Below are positions 1-8,121 of a stretch of DNA of 50,894 nucleotides, piece after piece. Below the pieces are notes generated by a model. It had not been told where the DNA came from and ran no database searches. It was given only the letters and a program-made list of their open reading frames with translations. This stretch comes from a virus. The position numbers were made by a program, and so were the translations under genes. Within the stretch, counting starts at the first letter, position 1. Every line of letters begins with the position of its first letter. The stretch lies in IMG/VR virus record IMGVR_UViG_3300017743_004392, positions 1 to 50,894 of that record; one strand, 5' to 3'.

Positions 1-813
1 CTAACTAAAAACCTAGCCCATAAAGGTAAAATCAACTATAGAGACGTTTACAAAAATAGTTGGGTGCATGATGGTGCTATTTCTACTTATCTATTAGGTA
101 ATAATCAAGTACCTCCTTCAAAAGATCCAAACCCAATTACTAAAAAGAATTACGCAGGAGCATATTTATTTTGTCCTAATGCGGGATTATACCGTTATAT
201 GTTCGATGAAGATTTAACTTCACTATATCCATCGATTATTATGTCTATTAATATAGGAAAAGAAACTTACATAGGTAGAATTTTCCCTGATGGAGACACA
301 GTACAAGAAAAAGTTGTAGTAGAAGGCAAAGAAATATTTAATTGTAGATTAGGTCTAAATGATCTTGAACAAATGGATCCTGATACTCAACTTGCAGTAG
401 AGAATGCTAAACGAGAACTCACCCAACTCCCAGTAAAAACTCTTATTAAAACTATTAAAGAAAAAAACATCCATGTCTCAGCAAATGGGGTTATGTTTAG
501 ACCAGATAAAAAATCTGTGTTATCTAAAGTTTTATCTAAATGGTTTGATGAAAGGGTAGAGTATAAAAATAAAATGAAAGAAGCTTACAAATCTAAAGAT
601 ACCGAAAAAGGTGAGTTTTGGCATTTGAGACAATATACAATGAAAATCTTACTTAATTCTTTATATGGTGCTCTGGCTTTATCAAGTTTTAGATTTGGTA
701 GTGTTATACTTTCTGAGGCCATTACATTGAGCGGTCAAAGAATAATTCAAGAAAGCTCTTTATTTGTAAATAGACATATGAATAAGGTATTAAAACAAGA
801 AACAATATCGTGA
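1..813 (+). CDS. 43A: DNA polymerase family B, N-terminal cistron (partial)
   Basis: The frame is open from base 1, so the true start lies upstream and the exonuclease domain is outside the window; the TGA is at 811-813. It carries the palm and fingers of a T4-type replicative polymerase: motif A (DLTSLYPSII, about residues 71-80 counted from base 1) and motif B (KILLNSLYG, about 215-223). The reading frame stops about 45 residues after motif B, before motif C, which is encoded in the gene at 1022. The protein should therefore assemble with that second chain to form an active site. It overlaps the next gene by four bases (GTGA), which suggests translational coupling. The call is firm from motifs and from clamp and clamp-loader neighbours. 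The split is real in the sequence as given; a sequencing frameshift is unlikely because a complete small gene lies between the halves. Confidence 0.93.
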   Translation, partial: LTKNLAHKGKINYRDVYKNSWVHDGAISTYLLGNNQVPPSKDPNPITKKNYAGAYLFCPNAGLYRYMFDEDLTSLYPSIIMSINIGKETYIGRIFPDGDTVQEKVVVEGKEIFNCRLGLNDLEQMDPDTQLAVENAKRELTQLPVKTLIKTIKEKNIHVSANGVMFRPDKKSVLSKVLSKWFDERVEYKNKMKEAYKSKDTEKGEFWHLRQYTMKILLNSLYGALALSSFRFGSVILSEAITLSGQRIIQESSLFVNRHMNKVLKQETIS

Positions 814-1025
814 AAGAATTAGATTTACACGGAGTAAAGCATATTGATGTTGAAAATAGATTAACTCAACATTTCTTCTGGGAACACCCAGATCAAAAAC
901 ATTATAAAATTGTTACAGGAAATTCTCAAAAAATGCAAGATCTTGTAACAGAATGGCTTGATGGATTAGAATACAAGTATTATATTCCGGCTAATAATTT
1001 AGGCGAAATACGAGTAGTTGCATGA
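810..1025 (+). CDS. small Smr-domain protein between polymerase halves
   Basis: A 71-residue protein starting at a GTG that overlaps the upstream TGA. It looks like a stand-alone Smr domain (the C-terminal domain of MutS2): LDLHG at residues 4-8, an ITGNS-like turn near 34-39 where Smr nucleases usually have HGxG, and a closing GEIRVV strand. Known Smr domains bind and often nick branched DNA or cleave RNA; the HGxG position is altered here, so catalysis is doubtful. It sits exactly between the two polymerase cistrons with 4-base overlaps on both sides (GTGA and ATGA), so all three are probably made from one message by coupled translation. It may act in replication or be a passenger that entered the polymerase gene. 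Family call fairly sure; role unknown. Confidence 0.75.
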   Translation: MKELDLHGVKHIDVENRLTQHFFWEHPDQKHYKIVTGNSQKMQDLVTEWLDGLEYKYYIPANNLGEIRVVA

Positions 1026-1948
1026 AGCATTTAGAGAAAGTACCTTGGTTTATATGTGATGAGGGAGATACTAATTTTATCTCTTATAATGATACAGATT
1101 CTCTTTATGTAAACGCCGAACCTCTAGTAAAACACCTTTATCCTGATTTTGAAGAAAAAACAGATGAAGAAAAAGATAATTTACTAGAGAGTGTTGCTTT
1201 AAAATACCAAGACCTTATAAATGAGTATTATGATGAAATGGCTAAGACCATTTTTAATATAAATGATTCTCACAGGTTTGAAATGAAAACCGAAGCGGTA
1301 ATTAGAGCAGCTTACTTTAGAGCAACCCGCAGATATGCTCAATGGATTACTAAATCAGAAGGAGTAGACGTAGATAAACTTGATATTAAAGGTTTAGAGT
1401 TTATGAAAGCTAATTTCCCACCTTTGTTTGGGAAGTTTTTTAATAAATTGTTAGACCAAGTCATAAGAGGAGTTACTCAAGATGAAATTGATAAGCAAAT
1501 CCACGAGTTTAGAGATAAAGTATTAACTAATTTAGATCCCGTACTGTTAGGTAACCCAACCTCAGTTAAAAAATTAAATAGTTATGTTGGTCCTAGACGA
1601 AATGGGGAAATACTCTCAAGTATAAAATTAGGTGCTCCTGCTCCTGTTAAGGCAGCTATTCGTTATAATGACCTTTTACATTTATGGAAATTAGATAAAA
1701 AATATTCCGAAATAGTACAAGGTGATAAAGTTAAGTGGGTATACCTAAAACCTAACTCATATAAAATAGAAACATTAGCATTCCTAGAATTTGACATCCC
1801 AGATAAGATTCGTACATTTATGGAAGAATATGTTGACAGAAAAAAATCATTTGATACTATTCTATTAAATAAATTAGAAGGATTCTATTCAGATTTAGAA
1901 TGGCAATTAAATGTTAACCCTTATATTAAACAATTTTTTAATTTTTAA
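1022..1948 (+). CDS. 43B: DNA polymerase family B, C-terminal cistron
   Basis: A 308-residue chain that completes the polymerase begun at base 1. Motif C (SYNDTDSLYV, catalytic DTDS at residues 24-27) is followed by the rest of the palm and a thumb region. The C-terminus is hydrophobic and aromatic (IKQFFNF), as expected for the peptide by which T4-type polymerases bind the sliding clamp, and the clamp gene follows with no gap. The ATG overlaps the Smr gene stop (ATGA). Split gene 43 is known in some T4-like phages, usually linked to homing endonucleases; an Smr gene at the junction is unusual as far as I know. Split and identity are seen directly; reassembly of the two chains is inferred. 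Confidence 0.93.
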   Translation: MKHLEKVPWFICDEGDTNFISYNDTDSLYVNAEPLVKHLYPDFEEKTDEEKDNLLESVALKYQDLINEYYDEMAKTIFNINDSHRFEMKTEAVIRAAYFRATRRYAQWITKSEGVDVDKLDIKGLEFMKANFPPLFGKFFNKLLDQVIRGVTQDEIDKQIHEFRDKVLTNLDPVLLGNPTSVKKLNSYVGPRRNGEILSSIKLGAPAPVKAAIRYNDLLHLWKLDKKYSEIVQGDKVKWVYLKPNSYKIETLAFLEFDIPDKIRTFMEEYVDRKKSFDTILLNKLEGFYSDLEWQLNVNPYIKQFFNF

Positions 1949-2689
1949 ATGTTAATAGAAAAAGTATTATTAAGTTCTGCTCTTAACAAGTATTACTTAG
2001 CAGGTGAATGTGAATCAGTTTTGTGGACTGTGGATAATAATGTCTTGAATGTAGACTTTAAACCCACTAATACAGCTGGTGTAGTTGGTAATTTAAGAGT
2101 GCCTAATTTTCCCTTAAAGGATTGTAAATTGGGAATTTATGAAACCTCTAAGTTATTAAAGCTCTTAAATGTAACTCAAAACCATTTACAACTTCACGTA
2201 GATAGTAATAAAGGAGTATCTACAAAATTATATATATCAGATTCATCATTTAATCTAGAGTATAATCTATCAGATATTCTTTTAATTTCAAAAATTCCTA
2301 CAGTTAATACACCACCTTCACATTTTGTTAATGCAGAATTGGAGATGACTGATATGGATAATTTAATTAAAGCTAAAAACGCTTTAGAGAACAAAAAAGT
2401 AATTATCAAATCGGCTAAAAGTATAGATGGTGATGATGTTTTAGAATTTATATTTGGTGAGGATTCTGCCTATTCAAATAGACTGACCTTTACTTTAGAG
2501 AATGTAAAATTTGAATCCGAAACTCAAATCGAATTACCCTTCAATTCCGAAATATTCTCCAGAATCTTACAAGTAAATAAAGATATGGAAAGGTTTAACA
2601 TTATTGTTTACAAAGAAGGATTGCTTAAACTAGAATTTTGGAGTGAAGAAGTTCAATCTGTTTATCACTTAGCTAGGCTTGACGATTAA
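1949..2689 (+). CDS. 45: sliding clamp (gp45-like)
   Basis: A 246-residue protein close in size to T4 gp45 (228). It has the repeating beta-alpha-beta pattern of PCNA-type clamps without conserved catalytic motifs. Identification rests on length, fold-like pattern and position directly after the polymerase and before clamp-loader genes. The ATG follows the polymerase TAA immediately. In T4 the clamp also activates late transcription with gp55 and gp33; a gp55-like sigma lies at 45.9 kb here, so the same coupling of replication to late transcription is likely. A promoter -33 element for the downstream genes lies inside its last codons. Confidence 0.85.
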   Translation: MLIEKVLLSSALNKYYLAGECESVLWTVDNNVLNVDFKPTNTAGVVGNLRVPNFPLKDCKLGIYETSKLLKLLNVTQNHLQLHVDSNKGVSTKLYISDSSFNLEYNLSDILLISKIPTVNTPPSHFVNAELEMTDMDNLIKAKNALENKKVIIKSAKSIDGDDVLEFIFGEDSAYSNRLTFTLENVKFESETQIELPFNSEIFSRILQVNKDMERFNIIVYKEGLLKLEFWSEEVQSVYHLARLDD

Positions 2690-2704
2690 TTTTTCGTATA
2701 TTCA
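2674..2704 (+). promoter_or_regulatory. promoter, TAGG-N19-TATATTCA type
   Basis: TAGG at 2674-2677, 19 bases, then TATATTCA at 2697-2704, preceded by TTTTTCG. The arrangement equals the repeated promoter cassette of the 30-41 kb region and fits the Bacteroidetes pattern TTTG-N19-TAnnTTTG. It overlaps the clamp stop and probably drives the 2719 gene, GroES, GroEL and perhaps the clamp loader. Confidence 0.65.
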
Positions 2705-2718
2705 CCGAAACACACTAT

Positions 2719-2973
2719 ATGAATTCAATCAAAGACAAAGTAATTGAACCATATTTCATTAATTTGGAAAATGGTTATGTTTTAAACAAAATGGTCCAAT
2801 CTGGGGAATCAGATACCATTTATGAAAAATTTGTAGGTCATTATAGAAATTTAGATTCTTGTATTAAGGCAATGGCCCGAGATAAGATGATGAATAAATC
2901 TTATGATAGTCTACAAGGTTTCATCTCAGAATATCAACAAGTAGTAAATAGTTTAAATAAAGTTTTATGTTAG
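2719..2973 (+). CDS. hypothetical protein, 84 aa
   Basis: Not recognised. A mixed alpha/beta-looking soluble protein without Cys clusters, signal peptide or membrane segment. It is the first gene after a clear promoter and overlaps the GroES start by seven bases, so it is probably co-expressed with the chaperonins. Start is the first ATG after the promoter, 14 bases downstream of the TATATTCA box. Confidence 0.75.
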   Translation: MNSIKDKVIEPYFINLENGYVLNKMVQSGESDTIYEKFVGHYRNLDSCIKAMARDKMMNKSYDSLQGFISEYQQVVNSLNKVLC

Positions 2974-3299
2974 AAAATAAAAACTTATATGCATTGTATA
3001 ATGCCCTCATTGTAAAACCAATTGAGGAACAAGAAACCAATTATGGTTCTATTGTAGTCCCAGATCTGGGAAATGAAAAGAATAAAATCGGAGAGGTCGT
3101 AGATGTTGGGGAAGGACATTACTCTGTAACAGGGGCGTGGATTTCAACCACTTGTAAAAAAGGAGATTTAGTAGTTCTCCCAACCCAAGGTTTTACTAAG
3201 TTTGAATTTAAGGGAGAAGAGTATTATATTGGCCCTGAAAATCAAGTATTGGCAGTTATTAGTGAAGAAAAACCAAAATCACAAGAATTACCTTTTTAA
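2967..3299 (+). CDS. groES: GroES-like co-chaperonin
   Basis: A 110-residue protein with the Cpn10 layout: N-terminal strand ending VKPIEEQE, a glycine/serine mobile-loop region near residues 24-35 (TNYGSIVVPDL), then the IGEVVDVGEG strand, KKGDLVVLP, and a final EEYYIGPENQVLAVI strand. It would cap the chaperonin encoded immediately downstream. T4 supplies only its own co-chaperonin (gp31) and uses host GroEL; here both partners are present. It is slightly longer than cellular GroES (about 95) because of a polar C-terminal tail after residue 100. Confidence 0.88.
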   Translation: MLENKNLYALYNALIVKPIEEQETNYGSIVVPDLGNEKNKIGEVVDVGEGHYSVTGAWISTTCKKGDLVVLPTQGFTKFEFKGEEYYIGPENQVLAVISEEKPKSQELPF

Positions 3300-3302
3300 A
3301 TT

Positions 3303-4910
3303 ATGGCAAAACAGATAGTTATAGGACCCGAAGCAAGGGAAAAAGTAGTACAAGGTATTACTAAATTGGCAGACGCAGTTACGTCTACATTAGGACCAAA
3401 TGGTAGAAACGTACTCTACTCAGATGGTTATTCTACTTACTCTACTAAAGATGGAGTTACAGTAGCTAAAAATATTGAGTTTTCAGACCCATTTGAACAA
3501 ATTGGAGTAAGCTTAATTAAACAAGCAGCAGTTAAAACCGCAGATTATGTAGGTGATGGTACAACTACTTCTACATTACTAGCTTCTGAAATTGTAAATG
3601 CAGGAATGAAGCATCTTACAAATGGAGTAAATGCCGTTCAACTTAAAAGAGAAATTGATCAAGCTGTAGAAGCTGTTGTTGAATATCTCCAAACCGAACT
3701 CTCAGTGGATATCGAAAGTGAAGAGCAACTTGAAGATATTGCTACAATCTCTGCTAACGGAGATAGTAAATTAGGACAACTTATTGCTACTGCAATCCAA
3801 AAGGTAGGTAGAGATGGAGCAGTAGTTATAGAAGAGTCTAAAGCATATGATGATTCATTAGAAATTGTAGAAGGTATACAATTTGATAGAGGTTATAAAT
3901 CTCACTATTTTGTTACTGATAACAATAATATGACTAGTGTTTTAGAAAACCCCTACATTCTTATTGCAGATAATAAATTTACACAAGTAAAAGAACTTCT
4001 ACCTATATTAGAAGGTGTTTCAAACACAAACCGTCCCCTCCTGGTTATCGCTGATGATATTGAAGGAGAGGCTCTAGCAACCCTTATTGTTAATAAAATG
4101 AGAGGCACTCTTAAAGTTGCAGCTGTTAAAGCCCCAGACTTTGGAGACCGCAAAAAACTCATTATGGATGATATTGCTGTCCTAACAGGTGGTGAAGTAT
4201 ATTCCTCAGATAAAGGAATGAAGCTAGATAAATTTTCTTGGGATTGGTTTGGTGAAGCAAGAACAGTAACAATTACAAAAGATCAAACCACAATCGTAGA
4301 TGGAAAAGGACGAGATGAATCAATACAAACACGTATTGAAGAACTACAACAACAAATCGAAAAAGCACAAACCCCTTTCGAAACGGAAAAACTCCAAGAG
4401 AGACTTGCGAAATTCACAGGAGGAATCGGAATCGTAAATATCGGAGGTGCTACTGAAACTGAAGTAAAAGAGAAAAAAGATCGAGCAGAAGACGCTTTAT
4501 TTGCAACTCGTGCAGCCGTTGAATCAGGAATTGTTCCTGGTGGTGGGTGTGCATTACTTAAAGCTTCTAAGGAGGTAGATTCTAAAACCTTAGGAGGTGA
4601 AATTGTTGAGAGTATTTGTCGACTTCCATCCACAAAAATCCTAAGGAATGCAGGGTGTGATGATTACGAAATCTATAGTATATTGAATGGAATTTCTTTA
4701 AGTAAAGAGGATTGGATGGGATATAACCTATCAGTAGGAAATATAGACACCATTGATTTTTATGAAGAAGGTATTTTGGATCCAACTAAGGTAACAGTAT
4801 CAGCTTTACAAAATGCTTCCTCGATTGCCGGAACTATATTATTGACAGAAACAGTTATTGCAGACGAACCTAAAGACGAAGATGAGCAAGAACCATTCCC
4901 TATGGGTTGA
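3303..4910 (+). CDS. groEL: GroEL-like chaperonin
   Basis: A full-length 535-residue group I chaperonin. Visible landmarks are the N-terminal TLGPNGRNVLYSD, the nucleotide-binding GDGTTTSTLLA, the apical stretch around GYKSHYFVTDN with PYILIADNK, LLVIADDIEGEALATLIVNK, APDFGDRKK, and the C-terminal DRAEDALFATRAAVESGIVPGGG that contains the catalytic Asp equivalent to D398. The C-terminus ends EPFPMG instead of the usual GGM repeats. It should fold phage (for example capsid) or host proteins together with the adjacent GroES. The 3' end overlaps the clamp-loader gene by 29 bases, placing chaperonin and replication genes in one transcript. Confidence 0.96.
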   Translation: MAKQIVIGPEAREKVVQGITKLADAVTSTLGPNGRNVLYSDGYSTYSTKDGVTVAKNIEFSDPFEQIGVSLIKQAAVKTADYVGDGTTTSTLLASEIVNAGMKHLTNGVNAVQLKREIDQAVEAVVEYLQTELSVDIESEEQLEDIATISANGDSKLGQLIATAIQKVGRDGAVVIEESKAYDDSLEIVEGIQFDRGYKSHYFVTDNNNMTSVLENPYILIADNKFTQVKELLPILEGVSNTNRPLLVIADDIEGEALATLIVNKMRGTLKVAAVKAPDFGDRKKLIMDDIAVLTGGEVYSSDKGMKLDKFSWDWFGEARTVTITKDQTTIVDGKGRDESIQTRIEELQQQIEKAQTPFETEKLQERLAKFTGGIGIVNIGGATETEVKEKKDRAEDALFATRAAVESGIVPGGGCALLKASKEVDSKTLGGEIVESICRLPSTKILRNAGCDDYEIYSILNGISLSKEDWMGYNLSVGNIDTIDFYEEGILDPTKVTVSALQNASSIAGTILLTETVIADEPKDEDEQEPFPMG

Positions 4911-5805
4911 GAAGTATAGGAGCAATTCCCTACAAGAATTTGTAGGGAATCCTTCTATTAAGGAATCTATTAAGTTGTTTATAGAACAAAATGATATTCA
5001 AAATCTATTGTTCTATGGCCCCGCAGGCACAGGTAAAACTACTCTAGCTAAGCTAATTGTAGATAATATTAACTGCGACCACATCTACATCAACGCGAGT
5101 GATGAAAGGGGGATTGACACAATTAGAGATAAAGTAGTTAGTTTTGCTTCGGCTGCTTCGTTTACCCCTCTAAAGGTAGTAATTCTAGATGAGGCTGATT
5201 TTCTTACACTTAATGCACAAGCATCTTTGAGGAATGTAATTGAGACATTCTCACGTTCAACAAGATTTATTTTAACTTGTAATTTTGTAGAACGTATCAT
5301 TGACCCAATTCAATCAAGGTGCCAAACATTTAAAATCCTCCCACCATCTAAATCCCAGACTGCATCACATGTAAATGAGATTTTAGAGAAGGAAGAAGTA
5401 AAAGTTGAGGTAAATGATCTAAAAACACTAGTAAATCAATTTTATCCTGATTTAAGGAAGATGCTTAACACATCCCAAGCATTCTCTAAAACAGGTACAC
5501 TAGTATTAGATACAACAGCAATAGCATCTTCAAATTATATGTTTGAGGTACTTAAGGAATTAAAATCAAAACCAAACTTTAAGAAAATTAGACAAATAAT
5601 TCAAGACTCAAACGTGTCTGATTACGAGGGATTTTATAGATTCCTATACGATAATGCTTCAGAGTATGCATCAGGTAAAGAAGGTACAATAGCAATCCTA
5701 CTAAACAAGTATGCATATGAAGCAAATTTTAAAATAGATAAAGAAATCAATCTTATGGCTTTAATTTCGGAAATAATCAGCCATACTAAACCACAGGTAA
5801 TATGA
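4882..5805 (+). CDS. 44: clamp-loader ATPase subunit (gp44-like)
   Basis: A 307-residue AAA+ protein related to RFC small subunits and T4 gp44. It opens with LWVEKYR, the hallmark of this family, followed by Walker A GPAGTGKTT (residues 46-54), Walker B ILDEAD (101-106), and the SRC box with the arginine finger (145-147). The ATG at 4882 is chosen because MSKNHSLWVEKYR is the family N-terminus; an upstream in-frame ATG at 4858 would add eight residues inside groEL. It loads the gp45-like clamp with the small subunit at 6034. Confidence 0.95.
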   Translation: MSKNHSLWVEKYRSNSLQEFVGNPSIKESIKLFIEQNDIQNLLFYGPAGTGKTTLAKLIVDNINCDHIYINASDERGIDTIRDKVVSFASAASFTPLKVVILDEADFLTLNAQASLRNVIETFSRSTRFILTCNFVERIIDPIQSRCQTFKILPPSKSQTASHVNEILEKEEVKVEVNDLKTLVNQFYPDLRKMLNTSQAFSKTGTLVLDTTAIASSNYMFEVLKELKSKPNFKKIRQIIQDSNVSDYEGFYRFLYDNASEYASGKEGTIAILLNKYAYEANFKIDKEINLMALISEIISHTKPQVI

Positions 5806-6044
5806 ACCAACCACAACAACAAGGTCCAAATATCGACTTTAAAAACACAACAGCCCTTAATACACCATCAGGGGGAAAAATTTGGCAACAAGGAGTAATC
5901 CTTAGAAAAGTATCTAAATTTGTAACAGGAACTTCTGATGATGCTATTCTCCCCATTCCGGTATTTTACGATCCTGAAACAAATGAAATTTTGAAAGAAG
6001 GTGTACCTAAAGAACTAGTGGACGTAATTTTCAATGAAGAGTAA
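5802..6044 (+). CDS. hypothetical protein, 80 aa
   Basis: Not recognised. A small protein with a Gln/Pro-rich N-terminus (MNQPQQQGPN) and a compact C-terminal half containing PIPVFYDPETNEIL. It overlaps the clamp-loader genes at both ends (four bases upstream, eleven downstream), so it is made with them. A role near the replisome is suggested only by position. Confidence 0.75.
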   Translation: MNQPQQQGPNIDFKNTTALNTPSGGKIWQQGVILRKVSKFVTGTSDDAILPIPVFYDPETNEILKEGVPKELVDVIFNEE

Positions 6045-6465
6045 ACCTGTAAATATTTTTACAATTCTAGATTATCTTACCTACAGTAAGAAGCCATACG
6101 AGCAACTTACAGATGAGGAAAAGGAGGTGATAAATCCCTATATGTTACATAGATTCATCTCCATGAACGAGAATTATGTAGGTATAACTAATCTAGCACA
6201 AAACTTCCCCCCAACAGAAAAGGAAAAAATATATAAATTCTATTTTGAATTCATTCCTAAAAATAAAGTGTACTTAAAGTATATTAAATCAAATAAAAAG
6301 AATCTAAATTCAAAACTATTAGAAATTCTATCTAATTATTTTAAAGTCTCGTCCCGAGAAGTTTTAGATTATATTCCTTTGTTGGGGGGATCAATAGTGA
6401 AAGAAATATTAGGAAATTATAATTTAGAGAAAAAAGAAGTTAAAGAACTTTTAAAGGGCTTTTAA
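6034..6465 (+). CDS. 62: clamp-loader small subunit (gp62-like)
   Basis: A 143-residue protein with the pattern of T4-like gp62: an N-terminal helix (IFTILDYLTYSKKP), the NPYMLHRFISMN segment, a Phe/Lys-rich YKFYFEFIPKNKVYLKYIK middle, and a C-terminal helical SREVLDYIPLL...KELLKGF portion. Gp62 is the non-ATPase subunit that completes the clamp loader with four gp44 chains. It is a little shorter than T4 gp62 (187). Placement after a gp44 homologue matches T4-type order. No regA homologue follows, unlike T4. Confidence 0.8.
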   Translation: MKSKPVNIFTILDYLTYSKKPYEQLTDEEKEVINPYMLHRFISMNENYVGITNLAQNFPPTEKEKIYKFYFEFIPKNKVYLKYIKSNKKNLNSKLLEILSNYFKVSSREVLDYIPLLGGSIVKEILGNYNLEKKEVKELLKGF

Positions 6466-6497
6466 CATCCCTCAATCCACACATACGTATAACCGGA

Positions 6498-6505
6498 TAT
6501 AAATA
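6498..6505 (+). promoter_or_regulatory. TATAAATA, possible T4-type late promoter
   Basis: A perfect TATAAATA, the T4 late-promoter consensus, lies nine bases before the ATG at 6515 in a 49-base gap. The genome encodes a gp55-like late sigma and a clamp, so a late promoter is plausible, but a chance AT-rich match cannot be excluded. Confidence 0.3.
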
Positions 6506-6514
6506 AATAATATT

Positions 6515-6694
6515 ATGAATAATAGAAAATTAGTATTAACTTCGGTTAAAGTAGAACAACAGAACTTTGAAGATTTTAAAGTCGAGTGTGTAAAAAGAAA
6601 ATTCACACTCCAAAAACTCGTAGAACGTACCATGCATAAGTACTTGAACGACGAGGACTTTAGAAAACAAATTCACTCTTATACTACCAACTAA
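6515..6694 (+). CDS. small protein, possible ribbon-helix-helix
   Basis: A 59-residue basic protein. An N-terminal strand (KLVLTSVKVEQ) followed by two predicted helices (NFEDFKVECVKRK, then TLQKLVERTMHKYL) resembles the beta-alpha-alpha plan of ribbon-helix-helix DNA-binding proteins. It is the first gene after the replication block and stands five bases before the sugar cluster, so it could regulate that cluster. The fold call is tentative. Confidence 0.6.
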   Translation: MNNRKLVLTSVKVEQQNFEDFKVECVKRKFTLQKLVERTMHKYLNDEDFRKQIHSYTTN

Positions 6695-6699
6695 AATTT

Positions 6700-8121
6700 A
6701 TGGAAAACAAGTTTCGTTATAAAGAACAGAAAGATCGAAAAAAGATACTTCTGTTAGGAGATGACATCAGATTACATTCCGGAGTAGCAACCGTAGCTAG
6801 AGAGATAGTTATTCAAACTGCCCACCATTTCAATTGGCTAACCATTGGGGCAGCTATTAATCACCCCGAAAACGGAAAACGATTTGATATATCCGGAGAT
6901 GTAAATGAGCAAGCCAAAATTAAAGATAGTTGGGTTCATGTTTTATGTAACAACGGATATGGAGACCCCGATTTAATTAGAACCATCATTAGGGAAGAAA
7001 AACCTGATGCATTGTTTTTAATTACAGATCCACGCTATTATACTTGGTTGTTTCAAATTGAAAATGAGATTAGGAAAACCACCCCAATAGTATATCTAAA
7101 CATTTGGGATGACCTTCCAGCCCCAAACTACAATAGAGCATTTTATGAGTCATGTGATGCGTTGTTGGCTATCTCAAAGCAAACAAAGTTTATCAATGAG
7201 ATTGTGCTGGGAGAAAAGGCTAATGATAAGACAATTAGGTATGTTCCTCATGGTTTGAATCCGGAAATCTATAAGCCAACAGAGGTTCCTGCTGATTTTA
7301 GAAAACAAGTAGTGGGAGATAAGGAGTTTGTAGTGTTCTTTAACTCGAGGAATATCCGTAGGAAATCTGTTCCGGATCTAATTTGGGCATATAGGGAATT
7401 CATTGAAAGACTAACAGTTGAGGAAAGGAAAAAATGTACTCTATTGTTACATACTCAACCCGTTGATGAAAATGGAACTGATTTACCTAAGGTAGTTGAA
7501 ACCCTAAACAATATTGAAGGGTTTGATGTAAGGTTCTCTCATCAAAAACTATCAGCAGAACAACTAAATTGGTTATATAATATAGCTGATGTTACTTGTT
7601 TGTTAACCTCAAATGAGGGATGGGGACTTACCTTAACTGAATCTATGTTAGCGGGAACTATGATTTTAGCTAACGTAACAGGAGGTATGCAAGATCAAAT
7701 GGGATTCACTGATGAGAAAGGGAATTGGTTTACACCATCAAAAGATGTTCCTTCAAACAATACAGGAAGATATACCAAACATGGAAAGTGGGCCCTCCCG
7801 GTTTACCCATCATCCCGTTCAATTCAAGGTTCTCCTGCCACACCTTACATTTGGGATGATAGATGTAATCCCTTAGATGTTACTCAAAAACTAGAAGAAT
7901 TATATTGGATGGTTAGTAAAGAGGAAAGAAAAGAAAATGGGTTAGCAGGAAGGGAATGGTGCTTGTCTGAGCAAGCCGGATTTAATACATTCGCTCAAGC
8001 CCAAAGGGTAATTGAGGCAATCGATGATTTGTTTGAGAGTTGGACCCCTAGAGAGGAATTTGAGTTTTTTAAAGTAGATGGTTTACCTGATAACACCACA
8101 AAACATAAATTAGTTTATTAA
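6700..8121 (+). CDS. glycosyltransferase, GT4-like
   Basis: A 473-residue GT-B-fold transferase. The N-terminal Rossmann half opens LLLGDDIRLHSGVATVAREI; the C-terminal half has the donor-binding NSRNIRRKSVPDLIWAY and the retaining-enzyme motif E-x7-E in NEGWGLTLTESMLAG. It probably transfers a nucleotide-activated sugar. It is first in the sugar block and its TAA overlaps the next ATG by one base. Tandem GT4 genes followed by a polysaccharide cluster suggest assembly of a multi-sugar glycan. Confidence 0.88.
   Translation: MENKFRYKEQKDRKKILLLGDDIRLHSGVATVAREIVIQTAHHFNWLTIGAAINHPENGKRFDISGDVNEQAKIKDSWVHVLCNNGYGDPDLIRTIIREEKPDALFLITDPRYYTWLFQIENEIRKTTPIVYLNIWDDLPAPNYNRAFYESCDALLAISKQTKFINEIVLGEKANDKTIRYVPHGLNPEIYKPTEVPADFRKQVVGDKEFVVFFNSRNIRRKSVPDLIWAYREFIERLTVEERKKCTLLLHTQPVDENGTDLPKVVETLNNIEGFDVRFSHQKLSAEQLNWLYNIADVTCLLTSNEGWGLTLTESMLAGTMILANVTGGMQDQMGFTDEKGNWFTPSKDVPSNNTGRYTKHGKWALPVYPSSRSIQGSPATPYIWDDRCNPLDVTQKLEELYWMVSKEERKENGLAGREWCLSEQAGFNTFAQAQRVIEAIDDLFESWTPREEFEFFKVDGLPDNTTKHKLVY

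Noticed and set aside
64-66. GTG at 64 as the start of the polymerase gene
   Set aside because: The frame is open from base 1 and the protein would lack all N-terminal polymerase parts; it is a cut by the window edge.
1-1948. A group I intron or homing endonuclease splitting the polymerase
   Set aside because: The space between halves is only a complete Smr frame with overlapping codons; no intron core or LAGLIDADG, HNH or GIY-YIG motif is present there.
4283-4633. 116-codon minus-strand frame inside groEL
   Set aside because: It is the shadow of conserved groEL codons; all family motifs are on the plus strand.
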